Of a DNA stretch of 64,000 nt, positions 21,801 to 32,759 are shown in pieces. The number at the start of each line of letters is the position of its first letter. Position 1 is the stretch's first letter. The position numbers and the translations under genes are program-made. Under the pieces are notes generated by a model that was not told the origin of the DNA, searched no databases, and saw only the letters and a program-made list of their open reading frames with translations. This DNA comes from Takakia lepidozioides (taxonomy: Eukaryota > Streptophyta > Takakiopsida > Takakiales > Takakiaceae). The DNA lies in assembly GCA_030704615.1 (NCBI GenBank), contig CM060731.1, forward strand, positions 66,258,756 to 66,322,755, given 5' to 3'.

Positions 21801-22689
21801 GGCAATTCCATTTACTACGGTATCTACCTTCTTAGCCGCTGACTCCACTTGGTTAGTCACTACATTTACCACGGAATCAGTCTTTTTTTCAACCGAATTC
21901 ACGAAAGAGCCTCTGGCGACCAGCAACAATGTAACAAATGGGGCCAGCTTCAATCCTCGTGCTAGCCTAAACGCAATTGGAACCAGCTGATCCTTGCATT
22001 TCTTCTCCAGAGATTGCAGAGATGTCAGATCTTTCTCCCGCAATCTCTCCACAATCACACTCGCAGGTGTGGCCAGATCCCACTTCAAATGCAGGCTGGT
22101 TTTCAGGAGCTCTTCCTCAAAGAGCCCTGCCATCTGCAAAGTTGCATTTGGCTTCCGCACCATCTTCAATTCAACCCTGCTGCCACCTGTACCAGGCATT
22201 ATTGAGTTGCTAAAGTCATGCATTAATATGGCATTCACGTAGGTCGCAAATAGATCTCACTATTTGTTAAGCCAGAAAAGCATCAAAAGAGAAAAAAGCA
22301 CTCCGCAGACTAAATCTCCCTCCTATTGGGGCTTTTCTCTGCCTCCCACCCCGAGGCTAGAGTGCGTTTCCTGTGGCGCCTCTCCCACACCTCCCACCCC
22401 GAGGCCGGTCTCCATATCTGAGCACTGACTAGATGCATTCGCCGACGGGATCCAGGTAGTCACCGAAACACACCGCCATGAGCATATTATCCATACACGC
22501 TGAAGATGGAGATCCAAGCGCTGATCCAAGTCTAATGAGAGTTCACTTGCTACTCAGAATCATAACCTCGCCAGAAAAATGGAAGCTCCAGAAAGCTGTA
22601 ATGCGTACCTTAAATGAAAAAATGGAAGCTCCACAACGCTACTCATAGTGCGTACCTTGAAAGCAAATGGCAGCCCGATCTTGGGGCAT
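18850..22689 (-). pseudogene. Ankyrin-(CCCH)-RRM protein, disrupted paralog of the 25.8-kb gene
   Basis: Exon 1 (22689-22656, MPQDRAAICFQ) has the same length and phase as exon 1 of the + paralog; exon 2 starts at 22186. It encodes the conserved N-terminal block (LHLKWDLATPASVIVE...), the K/V/D-rich repeats and the ankyrin repeats (DGNTALHWALRQA, GATPVHTAAGHGYFDALS). The ankyrin frame stops at 20544, where about 75 bp absent from the paralog are inserted. A second frame runs to NLPQM-stop at 20251. The first CCCH finger then carries a -1 and a +1 shift, and its third Cys codon has become TAT (Tyr). From 20153 down the frame is clean: one CCCH finger (CTYHEKTGKCPNGLKCTFAH), an RRM with RNP2 KVFVGGL and RNP1 RGFGYVVF, and the conserved end DEELLHLLALLQR. 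The intact C-terminal half suggests recent decay or rescue by splicing (a GTAAG donor at 20254 and an AG at 20153 would remove finger 1 in frame). Confidence 0.75.
20153..20254 (-). other. Candidate 102-bp intron replacing the first CCCH finger
   Basis: On the minus strand, CAGAT|GTAAGAC is a strong plant donor and the segment ends GCCGATAG|GATTG. It is 102 bp (34 codons), contains the in-frame stop and both compensating shifts, and its removal joins ...NLPQM to IDSSEMS in frame. The same segment in the + paralog is ordinary coding sequence for the first zinc finger. Splicing is inferred, not shown. Confidence 0.45.
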
Positions 22690-22766
22690 CTCCACACCTC
22701 CCCGCTGCTCTGTCTCTCTCTGCCCGTCTCCAGTCTCGCGAGTCTCGCCACAGCTCACAGGCGGGG

Positions 22767-22800
22767 GGTTTAGGGCTTAGGGCTTAGGTTTAAGGTTTAG
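22767..22800 (-). promoter_or_regulatory. Degenerate telo-box cluster upstream of the minus ankyrin gene
   Basis: Read on the minus strand: repeated CCCTAA(G/A) units including CCCTAAACCC, 78-111 bp upstream of the start codon at 22689. Confidence 0.5.
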
Positions 22801-22964
22801 CGTCACACTGCCTCAATGGGATAAATGTTTCTTGTTATTAATTATTAGTAAGTTGATTCTGTTGAATTGGGGGTATCTCTTCATTTATGCACACATTCAT
22901 CCATCTCTTCAATTAAGTATTAAAATCGTCTTATTAGGGACTCGGGGCGTCCTAATCGTAAAGG

Positions 22965-23199
22965 CAGGTGTGGCGGATTCTGCCACTTTTTCGGCCTAAT
23001 TGGGCCACTCAGGGCAGAATCGGTAGGGATGATCGATTACGCACAGAGTACGGCAGACCTACCACTAAGGCCCATGTCATCAGCCATTAACCTCGCCCCG
23101 TTTATATCCTCTCCTGGGCTCTGAATCTGGGCAATCGATATGGGATAATCGAAACTCAATCATATTGCGCCACGTAGCGGCGAGAATCCGCCACACCTG
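22965..23199. repeat. Short inverted-repeat (MITE/foldback-like) element
   Basis: CAGGTGTGGCGGATTC at 22965-22980 is the exact reverse complement of 23184-23199. The 235-bp interval has no coding signal. Internal GGATTCTGCC / GGCAGAATC motifs resemble the repeats at 9.59-9.75 kb and 12.81-12.88 kb. Confidence 0.6.
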
Positions 23200-24476
23200 A
23201 TTTTAACGCCAGTGAACGGGCCACGTTGGCCGACTCTGCCCTGTGCACGGCCATAGGGCTCGCCCTGACGAGCTCGCCCAAAGGCCGCTTTAGGGCAGAA
23301 TCGGCCAAACACAGCCCGTTCTCTAGTACGAAAAGCGATTTGTTTTCGTTTTCTTTCGGCACATCTGCACAAAGGACCCCCCATGCTTTGTGAGCTTCAG
23401 ACATAACGTCCCTCTCGGTGGATTGAACGCAGCACCACTTCCGAGGTGGTAAGTGCTACAACTTGGTTGTCCAACTTGCAAGTTGCGTCCCCACCGTCAA
23501 CGGGGTCCACCACAGTTTATGACAGTCTGGGTCTCGGTAGTATGATACCTTGCGGATTACCCGGCCACGTATATGCCACGTATATGCCATGTATATATAC
23601 TGACATACAAACCTGCCCGCCCCACACTAGTAAAAAGTGTTGGGCGGATCTAAGCCTTTTTTTTTAATATCTGTCGGTTCCGGGTACTACCAATATGACA
23701 ACACATATGCATCCGGTTCAGGAGTGAGATTTGCAAGGTATTGGCCGTAAATACGCCGGGTATTAGTGCAAAACCTGGACCCAAACCCTATCTCGGGTCG
23801 GATCTCTCAACTCTTCGTGAAAAGCTGGAAGTTGGGAGATCTGGTCTGATCTTTGACTTTCACCTGCTATAGCAGGTTGGTTTTGGCGATCACTCTGCCG
23901 AGGTCTCTTGTGTGCGTGAAGCATGTGTGGATGTGTGTGAAGCACAAATGGTAGCTGGAGACCGGCAACACAACCTGCTCGTCGATGGGTGGCTACATGG
24001 ATGGACCGGTCGCCAAGTCAACGGTTTAGCCCTTGGTCAAACACATTTCAACAGTGATGTCATTGGAAACAGGCTCTTACACCAGGTAATGGAATTTTCC
24101 TTTTCATATTTTCATATCTGCCGGTTATGCATGTAACCCTGACACTAAAAATGGCAGGTCGTTCCGGGTCCGGATACATTGATATCCGGGTTGATATCCT
24201 GATGACTCTATATCCGCCCAACACCGGTGAAACCCTAAAATTTGCTCACCTATTCGATATGTATCCACTTTTGTCTTTATACTCATCTAATTTTTTGCCC
24301 AGCCCTCGTTTAACTTGAAAGTAACCAGTTGACTGAGATCCGGTTTCTATAGTTGGGTTGGCTATATAAACCCACCACCCTTTGTACGTTGCATTGAGCC
24401 ATAACAATTCAAGGGCTAACATGCTGTAATCTCGATAAAATAATTTCTTATATTGATGACGCTCCAAAAAGTATTT

Positions 24477-24680
24477 CCAGTCAGTAGCTCTGTTGGATAG
24501 AGCACTCACTGGGTTGCACACCCACATGACTTTGGGTTCAAATCTTGCTACCTTTTCTGGGGTGGTATAATGTTCTTTCCCTTGGTGTCCGGGAGCTATC
24601 ATTGCTCCGGAAGAGGTTATTTTCTCCTCTGACTATAAGGGGCCCAATTTGTACGCGGTCGCTCCGGGTCTTTCCCTTTG
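24477..24680 (+). mobile_element. tRNA-derived SINE-like sequence
   Basis: TAGCTCTGTTGGATAGAGCA has the form of a tRNA D-arm/A box and, about 40 bp on, GGGTTCAAATC has the form of a B box/T-arm. The tRNA stems do not close well and there is no proper acceptor stem, so it is not a working tRNA gene. About 110 bp of unrelated sequence ending in an A/T-rich tail follows, which fits a tRNA-derived SINE. Confidence 0.5.
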
Positions 24681-25691
24681 TTTAAGATTATAAAAAATTT
24701 ACTATCCATTTACAATTTGTTTTTTCTTTAAGGAGCTCCTAGTAAATAAGTCTAGTAAATTGACCTGCTCCTAGTAAATAAGTCTATTTTTTTTCTTAAA
24801 GAGGGGAAGTGGACCTCAGTAGAATTAATTAATTATTCAGATAAATTTTACTAAAAATAAGTTCTGCCCTAATTATTCCAAATAAAGTAAGTGGCATATA
24901 CCACTGGCCCCGCCTATGTCCCCGGTTCTTTTCTTCTTCTTCTTGTTCTTCTTCTCTTTTTTTTTAACAAGGAAACACCAGCCAGCAAATGGGCCTTGAG
25001 GGGGAAATAAACCCCCTTTCTGAGCCATGGAGGCATTAAGGGGCAGAGCCCCAGCCTGAGGGAAGAGAGACAGATGACAGGGTTTGATCCCCAGACCCAC
25101 AGGCCAAGCTTACGGCTCTGTTGGTTTTTCTCTTTTCTTTTCTTTTTTTCTTTTTTTCTAAAATCTGCATTGATTTCTAGGAGATAGGCTTTCCACATAG
25201 GAGGTGCCAGCTGGCGAATTGCTTTGGCGAAATTGACCTAACTTGACCAGTTTTATCCTTTTTTCTTCCTCCTTTTTAATCCAAACTGGGCCTTGAGGGA
25301 AGTTTCCCGAAGGAGGAAAAAACCAGCGTTAATCCAAGTTTCAAAAGGATAAAACAAAAGGGTCAGTGTTAATCTTTTCGTCGGCAAAAGTAAAAACTCT
25401 AACATGAATACCAAGAAGCTGTTGACTCGGTAACACAACACACAACTACAGAGTGTTGTCTATCGGGACATGTTTTCATCTGTACTCGCGGCCTCTGTTC
25501 ATCCATGGCCAGCGATTTTCGAGTACACGGATGGATGCGAAATAGGGGGGTTATGGAGGCGGATGGATGTCGGTAGCTCGACATCCGTCGTGTGCAGCGC
25601 AGGAGGGCGGCCATAGGAGCAGCGAGAGAGAGAGAGGGAGAGAGACAGAGAGAGCTTGTTGTGGGACTGCGGTGAGCGTGCTGGGATTCTG

Positions 25692-25699
25692 AACCCTAA
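25692..25699 (+). promoter_or_regulatory. Telo-box-like AACCCTAA upstream of the ankyrin-CCCH-RRM gene
   Basis: AACCCTAA lies 73-80 bp upstream of ATG 25772. A GA-rich leader tract (25622-25653) lies just before it; a GA-rich tract is also present in the same region of the minus-strand paralog (22709-22726). Confidence 0.45.
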
Positions 25700-25771
25700 T
25701 CTTCTCTGGATCTGTACAGCGTGAGCTTTGTGAGTGAGGAAGAAGTGGTCTGGTCCTAGAGCTGTGCAGAG

Positions 25772-28700
25772 ATGCCCCAAGATCCGGCGCCCGTGTGGTA
25801 TTCAGGTAAGCAAGGGGTAAATTCAGAAGCTGGGGATGCTAATGTACGAGGGTGGGCGTGAGGGGATGACGAGTTGTGGTTTGTAAGGGTTGAAGGAAGG
25901 AAGAAGTAACATTATGCATGGAACAGGTGGGAGTAAGGATGTATTGAGGAAGGGGCCGAAACAAGCTACAAGTGTGGTGGAGATGGCAGGGCGGCTTGAG
26001 GAAGAGCTTCTTAGCAGCAGACTGCATGTGAAGTGGGATCTGGACACACCAGCGAGTGTGATCGTCGAAAAATTGCGGGAGAAAGATTTGGCAGTGCTGC
26101 AATCTCTAGAGAAGAAATGCAAGGATCAGCTGGTTGCAATTGCCTTTAAGCTAGCTCGTGGCCTGAAGGTGGCCCCTTTCGTTGCATTGTTGTTGGTCGC
26201 CAGGAGTTCTGTTGTGAATTCGATTGAAAAAAAAACGGATTCCGCGGTGAATGGAGCGGCTAGGAAGTCGGATTCGGCTGGTACTTTGGTGGCTAAAAAG
26301 GCGGATGCTGTGGCAAATGTAGTGGCTAAACAAGCTGAGTCCTTCAGCTTTCCAGTGGCTAAGAAGGTAGATACCGTAGTAAATGGAGTGACTAAAAAGA
26401 TTGACTCTACTGTGGTGAGTCTGGTTGGAAAAATGGTAGATGCTCCGGATGATTGTCTAGGGGGCACTCTGGTGGATTTGCTCTTAGGGATGGCGTTGGC
26501 ACACTCAACTTCTTGCTCTTCAAGTAAGCTTGCTGAAAGACCTTCCAAGTGTAAATCTTATTTAAGAGAGGAGGGGGGGAATGCGTGGCCTGGTGAAGCC
26601 AGCGGCTTATACCGAAAGTGCTCAGCTGATGCAGATGAAGGGTTTGGCTTGGAGATTAAGCTAAATGACAGCCCGGGCGAATGGGAAGGCACTACCTCAG
26701 ATAGCAAGGATTTAAAAGACTTTAGCAAATGGGATGAGAGCTTTTCAGGGCTTAAATCTTCAAAAGATTCAGGTGACTGGGAAGAAGTAACCTCAAAGTC
26801 TAGGAAGAAGTCTGGAGCAGAAGTTAAAGATGCGGATGGGAAGTGTGGGAGAACACCAAGTTTTGGAGGGGAGCAGGAGAGACCAACAAAGCCTATATCA
26901 TTAGATGATAAATGTGCAGCGATGGGGATTGGTTTAGAGACAAACTGCGAGATCGCAAGAAAGCTTCTAGAATGTTTGCTCATATTTGGCCCCAGATTGT
27001 CTGCACATGCCCAGAGTCCGTATTTGGCACCTCTTCTAAGGGCTGCTCAGGGCAATGATGAAACTCTCATTTGCCTTTTGCTGAATGCGGGCGCCCCAGT
27101 CAACGAGCGTGATGCAGATGGCAATACCGCACTCCATTGGGCCCTGCGGCAAGCCACTCCTGTGAATAAGCGGACTGTCAATGCACATGTTGTTACCAAA
27201 CTACTGGATGCGGGTGCTAATGTATTGACTGGGAACAAGCTTGGAGCCACTCCTGTGCATACAGCAGCTGGACATGGACATTTTGAGGCTCTTTCACTTA
27301 TTTTGGAGAAGGATGCTGGTGGTGTTAATGTAATGGCAGCCACAAAAGAGACACCCCTCCATTATGCAGTCAAGAACAACCACTTACTGTGTGCAGCTTT
27401 GCTTCTGAAGCATGGGGCAAATCGTAACGTGGCTAGTCTTCGAAACCAGAAACCCTTGCAGTTGGCTCCCTCACTTGAGATGCGGGCATTGCTACTGGTG
27501 GATGACAAAACTCTTAGGGAGCAATCGTGGGAGAGTATTATGGCATCCCTTGCTCTTGTCTCCTCCCAGTCATCTCCTCTGTTCTCCCTTGCCCCTCTTC
27601 AACCTCAATTTGAGTCCCAAATTTCTTGCATCTCCGAGACCTCAACTCCAAGTTTCTTGCCTTCCTCCTCGCACTTCGCATCCCATCCTTCTTCTCAGGC
27701 TTGGCTTAACTCAAGGAGCACCAGCGCTCCTCAACTTGGCCCCTCACCTTTATCACAATGGCTCCAGTCTCCCTCTCTTTCACCCTCTCCCCCTTCATTG
27801 TCAGCTTCTTCACAAGACGGAAACCCTTTTGACTGGTTGACTGCACAATCCCAATTCATTAGTGGACGAGAGTTGGGGCAAGTTGGTGAAGGAAAGGATT
27901 CTGTCAACTTGCCTCAGTATAAGACTGTGATGTGTCGTTTTTTTGCATCTAACGAGGGTTGTGCATGGGGAAGTAAATGTCATTTTGCTCATTCAGGAGA
28001 TGAACTTCTTAGTGCCGACAGGTTTGAGAGTTTAGACATGAGGGCTGCAGCTGGTCAAGGGGATGGAGATGGAGGTGATCAAGCTGTGAAAAACTTTAAG
28101 ACCAAGCTATGTACACACTATGAAAAGACAGGAAAATGCCCACACAGTTTGAAGTGTATGTTTGCGCATGGATCAGGAGAGCTGCGAGCATTTTCTTCAT
28201 TTTCAAGCATCCGGCCAGTGGTAAAAAGTGAGGTGGGTACTTCGACTTCCAACTCTCTTGGCTCAACTGGGAGCAATGACAAGAATGATGATGACATCAG
28301 TGCCAGAAAGGTTTTCGTGGGTGGTTTGCCACACTTCATTCAGTATGAGGAGCTGTGGGAGTTTTTTGACCAAGAGTTTGGCAAAGTTGTGGATGCTGTG
28401 GTTATCTGTGGTGTTGACGCCGATGGAAATACCTGCTCAAGAGGTTTTGGGTTTGTGGTGTTTGAGGATCCCAAACATGCTGACATTGCTGTGCGGCGAC
28501 ATTATCTACCATTCCGGGGTAAGAAAGTGGAAGTTAAGCGAGCCACAGCACGTGTTGACTATAATGATGATCCCAGCAAGCTGACCTCATCTCTATCTTC
28601 TTCTTCATTATCTCGCCCTGTCTCTTCAGGGTCTTCTCGTAGTGTTGTAGGCTTGTCTAAGCAGGAAGTGCCAGTTCCAACTCCCACGTCAGCGACTGTG

Positions 28701-29300
28701 CCGCAACAGGCCTGGTCATTACCTCCATTGGCAGTTGATTCTGGCCACTCACTTGGGAATGGGATCCAACCCTCTTCGGATAGGGTGCCGTTCTTTCGTG
28801 AACAGGGTGCTCCACAGTTTGACCCCTCTAATTCTGGCCAGTATTTTCCTGAACCCATTAATCACGTTATTTCTCAAAATATTGCACCACCTCTCTTTAC
28901 AGCTAGTGGGACCAGTGATTTCTCTGCTCAGGATAGTGGCAACTGCTTTCCAAACTTTCGAAGCATCTTCCCTCAGAGTGCTCGGTCTCTAGACTCTGGT
29001 CTTTTATTGGACGCCAACCCTGTTTCCTTTTTAGAGCCTGTTGTTGGTCCTTCCTCACTCCATACCTACCCTTCTCCCCCCCTTCCCCCATCCATATCTG
29101 CCGCACACCCTTTTCCCCATAGTGCTGCATCCAATGGCAGCTCTTTTGACAGAATTGCTCCTCGCCCTTCAAGTCTTGACATCAACCACAAATCTCGGTC
29201 TCTCTTCAGCAATCCAGCTTCCTCCCTGTATCAATCATATGACAGTAATCAGGACAATGATGAAGAGCTTTCAAAGTTACTTGCGTTGCTGCAAGGATGA
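25772..29300 (+). CDS. Ankyrin-repeat, tandem CCCH zinc-finger and RRM RNA-binding protein
   Basis: Exon 1 is 25772-25805 (MPQDPAPVWYS), GT at 25806, AG at 25926; exon 2 is 25927-29300, in frame, 1135 aa in all. The exon 1 start is supported by the equal-length exon in the minus-strand paralog. Order: helical N-terminus with a hydrophobic stretch (about 90-110), Lys/Val/Asp-rich repeats (about 110-185), acidic linker, ankyrin repeats (about 385-525: GNTALHWALRQA, GATPVHTAAGHGHFEALS, KETPLHYAVKNNH), Ser/Pro-rich linker, CCCH finger 1 (C681-x8-C-x5-C-x3-H700), CCCH finger 2 (C740 to H759), RRM (about 805-890; RNP2 KVFVGGL, RNP1 RGFGFVVF), a long low-complexity Ser/Pro/Asn tail and a conserved end DEELSKLLALLQG. 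CCCH and RRM domains bind RNA and ankyrin repeats bind proteins, so a post-transcriptional regulator is likely. Exact role unknown. Plant ankyrin-CCCH proteins are known; an added RRM is not the usual layout I know. Confidence 0.88.
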
Positions 29301-30138
29301 ACCTGTCTAATCTTTCCAAATGAACTTACTTCTTGAGAGAACTAGTTTGTCTTCACGCATGGTAGGACTCGTAGTGCAGAGAATGTTAATTGTATGTACA
29401 TTCATAAAATGTCCCTGTTCGAGTTTATTTTCAGTTCAGTGATGACCAATAAAGAGGGGTCTGTGCTTGTAACCAATAAATAGCACTGTGGACGGTTCAC
29501 CCGACATCATTGACTAAATTTTTTGTCACCCAAAGATCTTAATGATGGATGCCTCGACTTGTCAGAAGATGAAAATGGCTGGATATTGTCTGCCAGTGTA
29601 TTCAATCTTACTTATAAAACTTAGGTGACAGTCTATTCTTCCTGCACCACATTAGAGGTCGCGGAGAAGAAGCTATATTCGTTTCTCTTTCTAAGCTTAT
29701 GCAGTCCCATCATTTGCCCAAGATGTGTTCTTTGTTTGTAGTTTCTGCAGGGAGTGCGAGAATCGAGACACAGCGCCTATGGACAAGCCTTGTTGATTAG
29801 GGTAGAAGCCCCCATTGTGGTGAGGGTGGTGCACACATGACCACCATGGTGTACCCATTTTTGGAGGGTATCCAAGCACTTTTTGGGCTGTGATAGGCCA
29901 ATAAACTTATCCAAAGGGGAATGAACCATCTTATCCTTGCATTAGACTCAAAATATAGCAGATGAACTCACTAAAAATTGTTCCAAAAAGTAGCTTGGAC
30001 TTTAATGCTAGAAGTACGCATTTATGTGTACAACTACTTTACCAATCGAAGTAATGGACCTTAACTTGAGAACTACCCATTCATTTGGGTCTACAACTAC
30101 ATAAAAGTTAAGATCACATATTCACTAGGGTCTTCGGC
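29301..30138. other. 3' flank and repeat remnants
   Basis: Begins with the presumed 3' UTR of the ankyrin gene, with AATAAA at 29449 (a second copy lies near 29475). No further gene; retroelement debris is annotated separately. Confidence 0.4.
29945..29994 (+). mobile_element. Possible Ty1-copia RNase H tail remnant
   Basis: One frame reads TQNIADELTKNCSKK then stop, resembling the conserved end of copia RNase H (…ADxxTKxL…). It is short, has a stop just before it, and has no other copia domain nearby. Confidence 0.3.
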
Positions 30139-30253
30139 CCCCTTTTGGGGGCCCTACATTGACGCTAAATGTAGCTTGGCCCCTTTCGGGGTGGGCCCTA
30201 CATTGACGCTAAATATAGCTTGGCCCCTTTCGGGGTGGGCCCTACATTAGGTG
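30139..30253 (+). repeat. Left subterminal repeat array of the hAT-like element (44-bp units)
   Basis: GCCCTACATT starts at 30151, 30195 and 30239, giving an exact 44-bp period. The unit is GCCCTACATTGACGCTAAATRTAGCTTGGCCCCTTTCGGGGTGG. The same unit occurs inverted at 32266-32322, enclosing the transposase remnant. Confidence 0.85.
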
Positions 30254-31423
30254 TACAAAGCTTATAATAAATTCTCAAGTTTGCTTACCATTGTCAAGTT
30301 TGAGAGTACTTGCACTGCCAAGTTAGTACGATGTGCCATGCAATGTATTCCCAAAGAGTGAGGGGCCATGCATCATGGATCTGTCCTGTTACTCCATTTC
30401 TCACCCCTTGAAAAACATTTACTCCATCAGCCCCAAAGCTCAATAGTTTGTCTCTAATGCGCTCTTGTGGCATGCGTCCACCTATCATGAGTGCTTCCAT
30501 GATCTTCCTTGTGAGATTATCAGATCCTCCCCCCCCCCTCCATAACTCTCTCTAGAGAAAGCAAGATAGGAGCACGCACCCAATTGTCGACAACAGCATG
30601 AACTGAAATCCATGATTGGTTGTCAACTGTTGAGACTTCATCACAAGTTAAAGCCACAAACTTAGCAGCCCCAATAACATCTCTTGTTGCTTCCATGACA
30701 GTGGTGTGCATATGTTCAGCCATTGACCACCCTATTGTATCATACCAGTGCTTCTTTGGGTTTCTCGGAACATTCAGGAAATCAAAGAGCCTTTTACATG
30801 ACTCATATTCTATCATAGGATGCCCCTGTTGGAGGATGTGAAACACTGTGGCAAACTGAACTACCTTTCTTTTCCTTTCACCTGCCACTGCATTCGCTAT
30901 TTGGGCTGATACTGACTCACGACTGCGGGAGGCCATCAACACCACATTTTTTGCATGCTTAGACTCTTTGGTGAAGTAGAAATCACATTTTTTTTATTGA
31001 AGTACCAGCAATCGCCCTGTCAGCCTTCCTACGCCCAACATGTTTTTGCAGGCTGTCCCACTTAGGAGCAAGGAGTTTCGCCTTCCCCTCTGCCTCTGTG
31101 CATACAGTACATTTTACAGTGTGAAGGATGCCATCGTTACCAAGACATATCTCAGCCCATGGCAACCTTGCTGCCCAAGTATCCTGAAACTTCCTCGCTT
31201 TATTGTAACTACGCTTTTTGTTGTTCGTATGAGGTGTACTCGGCAGAACTACTGGTGGGTTGGCTGAATCACTCAAACAGATCACATCATCGGGAAGTTG
31301 CTCTACTTGACTCATCTGAACTGGCGTACAAGATGACGTTGAGGGCAAAGAGCCAGATGCTTCAGGATTTCTGCTGGAGTAGAAATAACGAAATTTGTAT
31401 GACTGGGGTAGTTGAGGAGGCAT
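30242..31423 (-). pseudogene. hAT-like transposase with BED-type zinc finger, frameshifted
   Basis: From 31423: a Ser/Pro-rich start, then a BED-like finger (VKCTVCTEAEGKAKLLAPKW...SLQKHVGRRK), next KKCDFYFTKESKHAKN in another frame, then FVALTCDEVSTVDNQSWISV, LLSFGADGVNVFQG and finally APHSLGIHCMAHRTNLAVQ. This is the order in plant and animal BED/hAT-type (ZNF862/DUF4371-like) transposases. The frame changes at the A8 run (30988-30995 on +), at the G10 run (30529-30538 on +) and near 30370. The C-terminal dimerisation domain is missing. Two lesions sit in homopolymers, so sequencing error could account for those, but the loss of the 3' half shows that the copy is dead. Confidence 0.72.
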
Positions 31424-32265
31424 TGTGATAGCAAGTAGGATAAGGCAAACACCACATTCAAGCTCTCAGACTTAGGCTGGGAGCTCGCCGTTCTTGGGAG
31501 AGTCAGCTTGGTCTTAGCAGGCTGAGTTTCAATCTCTACTCGCTCAGCTGCACCGTGGTGTTTCTCACAGACCAAATACAACACTTGCACATACATAACC
31601 TGAACTTTGATCTCTCTTATAATTTCTTGCTACACTAGTGTAAAACAGAGAAATCAAGGGAAAGAGGGCCTGCGAATAACTTCCCTGTACTCAACATTGA
31701 ATTAAATGGTATGGTGCAGCGCTTCCACTCCACCTCCATAACCAGCCCAAATCGCAGCCCATCCACTCGACGTTCATAACCACACCTGATCGCAGACCAT
31801 CCACACCAGATCGCAGCCAATATCGTAGCCCAAGAAATCCTCCATAACATAACTACCTGCATCTGTAACCCTAAACAGATCGCAGCTTATGAAGATTCTC
31901 TATAACAATTACATACACCCGTAATCCGTAAGTACTGGCGAAAATTTGGAATGGAGGTGGCGAGAGGGACCCCGGAGGTTGAGAGCTTGGCTAAACGAAG
32001 GGTTGTGATGCGGCCGCCTAGGCGATAATGCATGGTCATGATGTGCCCCTTGGCGATAGGACATGAACCCACGTATGGTTAGGGTGGCGAATTGATGGGC
32101 CCATGATGGCGCGATTAGGCACGAGATATTCCATCAATGGCGCTTTATGGCGAATTTTAGGCATTTTGACCCCCCTAATTCCTTTGTACAAGTAGCCAGG
32201 GCATTTGCCACCTCGAAATTTGGCGATTTTTTTGCCAAAAAAAACACTCTGCTTCCAACGTCCAA
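31424..32265. other. Upstream part of the hAT-like element, no coding
   Basis: Lies between the transposase remnant and the right repeat. Includes short direct repeats ('cagaccatccacaccagatcgcagcc' style, 31740-31880). No gene recognised. Confidence 0.4.
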
Positions 32266-32322
32266 GCTACATTTAGCGTCAATGTAGGGCCCACCCCGAA
32301 AGGGGCCAAGCTATATTTAGCT
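32266..32322 (-). repeat. Right subterminal repeat of the hAT-like element, inverted
   Basis: AAGCTACATTTAGCGTCAAT... through ...GGCCAAGCTATATTTAGC is the reverse complement of the 44-bp units at 30151-30253. With them it bounds about 2.2 kb containing the transposase remnant. Confidence 0.8.
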
Positions 32323-32509
32323 GATTACCTGCCCCTGTGAAGGATTGCAATTTCAAGCACATTTTAAGAAAGCAAAGAAGACTTGGCAGGCGAAGTTAAG
32401 CTATTTTGCAGGGACAGAAGATGATCTATTGATTTAAAATATTCTGTACGTCTATTTTTAATTGTTCAATTCCTCGGCCACGACTTTCCACTAACAATGC
32501 AGTCGAAGC

Positions 32510-32632
32510 TTAGTTATCCTCATATGTCTCCTGAGCCACTTTTTTACGAAGTTTTATTATAGCATCTATAATAGCTTCTGGTTTCGGAGGACAACCAGGT
32601 AAATAAATATCTACAGGAATACATTTATGCAC
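32510..32632 (-). pseudogene. ndhK: Nuclear insertion of plastid ndhK (3' end)
   Basis: The minus strand reads [20 protein letters not shown] followed by [16 protein letters not shown] and a stop. This is the C-terminal end of the plastid NADH dehydrogenase-like subunit K, including the conserved PGCPPKPE block with a cluster-ligand cysteine. Only about 41 codons are present, AT-rich and plastid-like, with unrelated sequence before them. This is plastid DNA moved into the nucleus (NUPT); no nuclear function is expected. Confidence 0.8.
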
Positions 32633-32759
32633 AGAAGGTTTCTGCAGGGTAGGTTTGGGCATGGCCATTTGCCTCTTCTTGTGTGCATGTTTGCTCAAAG
32701 GTTTTACACCTTGGAGAGTTCTCCATGCGATGAGGCAATTCAGCAATGGAGAGCTACTC

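Larger units (their letters stand above)
22801..25700. other. Spacer between the head-to-head ankyrin genes
   Basis: No gene recognised. It holds an inverted-repeat element (22965-23199), a GCAGAATCGG-type motif like those at 9.7 and 12.85 kb (near 23013 and 23303), a SINE-like sequence (24477-24680) and T-rich tracts near 24930-25160. 'gggccttgaggg' recurs at 24991 and 25292, pointing to further short repeats. Confidence 0.5.

Noticed and set aside
24477-24555. Possible functional tRNA gene
   Set aside because: A- and B-box-like motifs are present but the acceptor, anticodon and T stems do not pair properly; better read as a SINE head.
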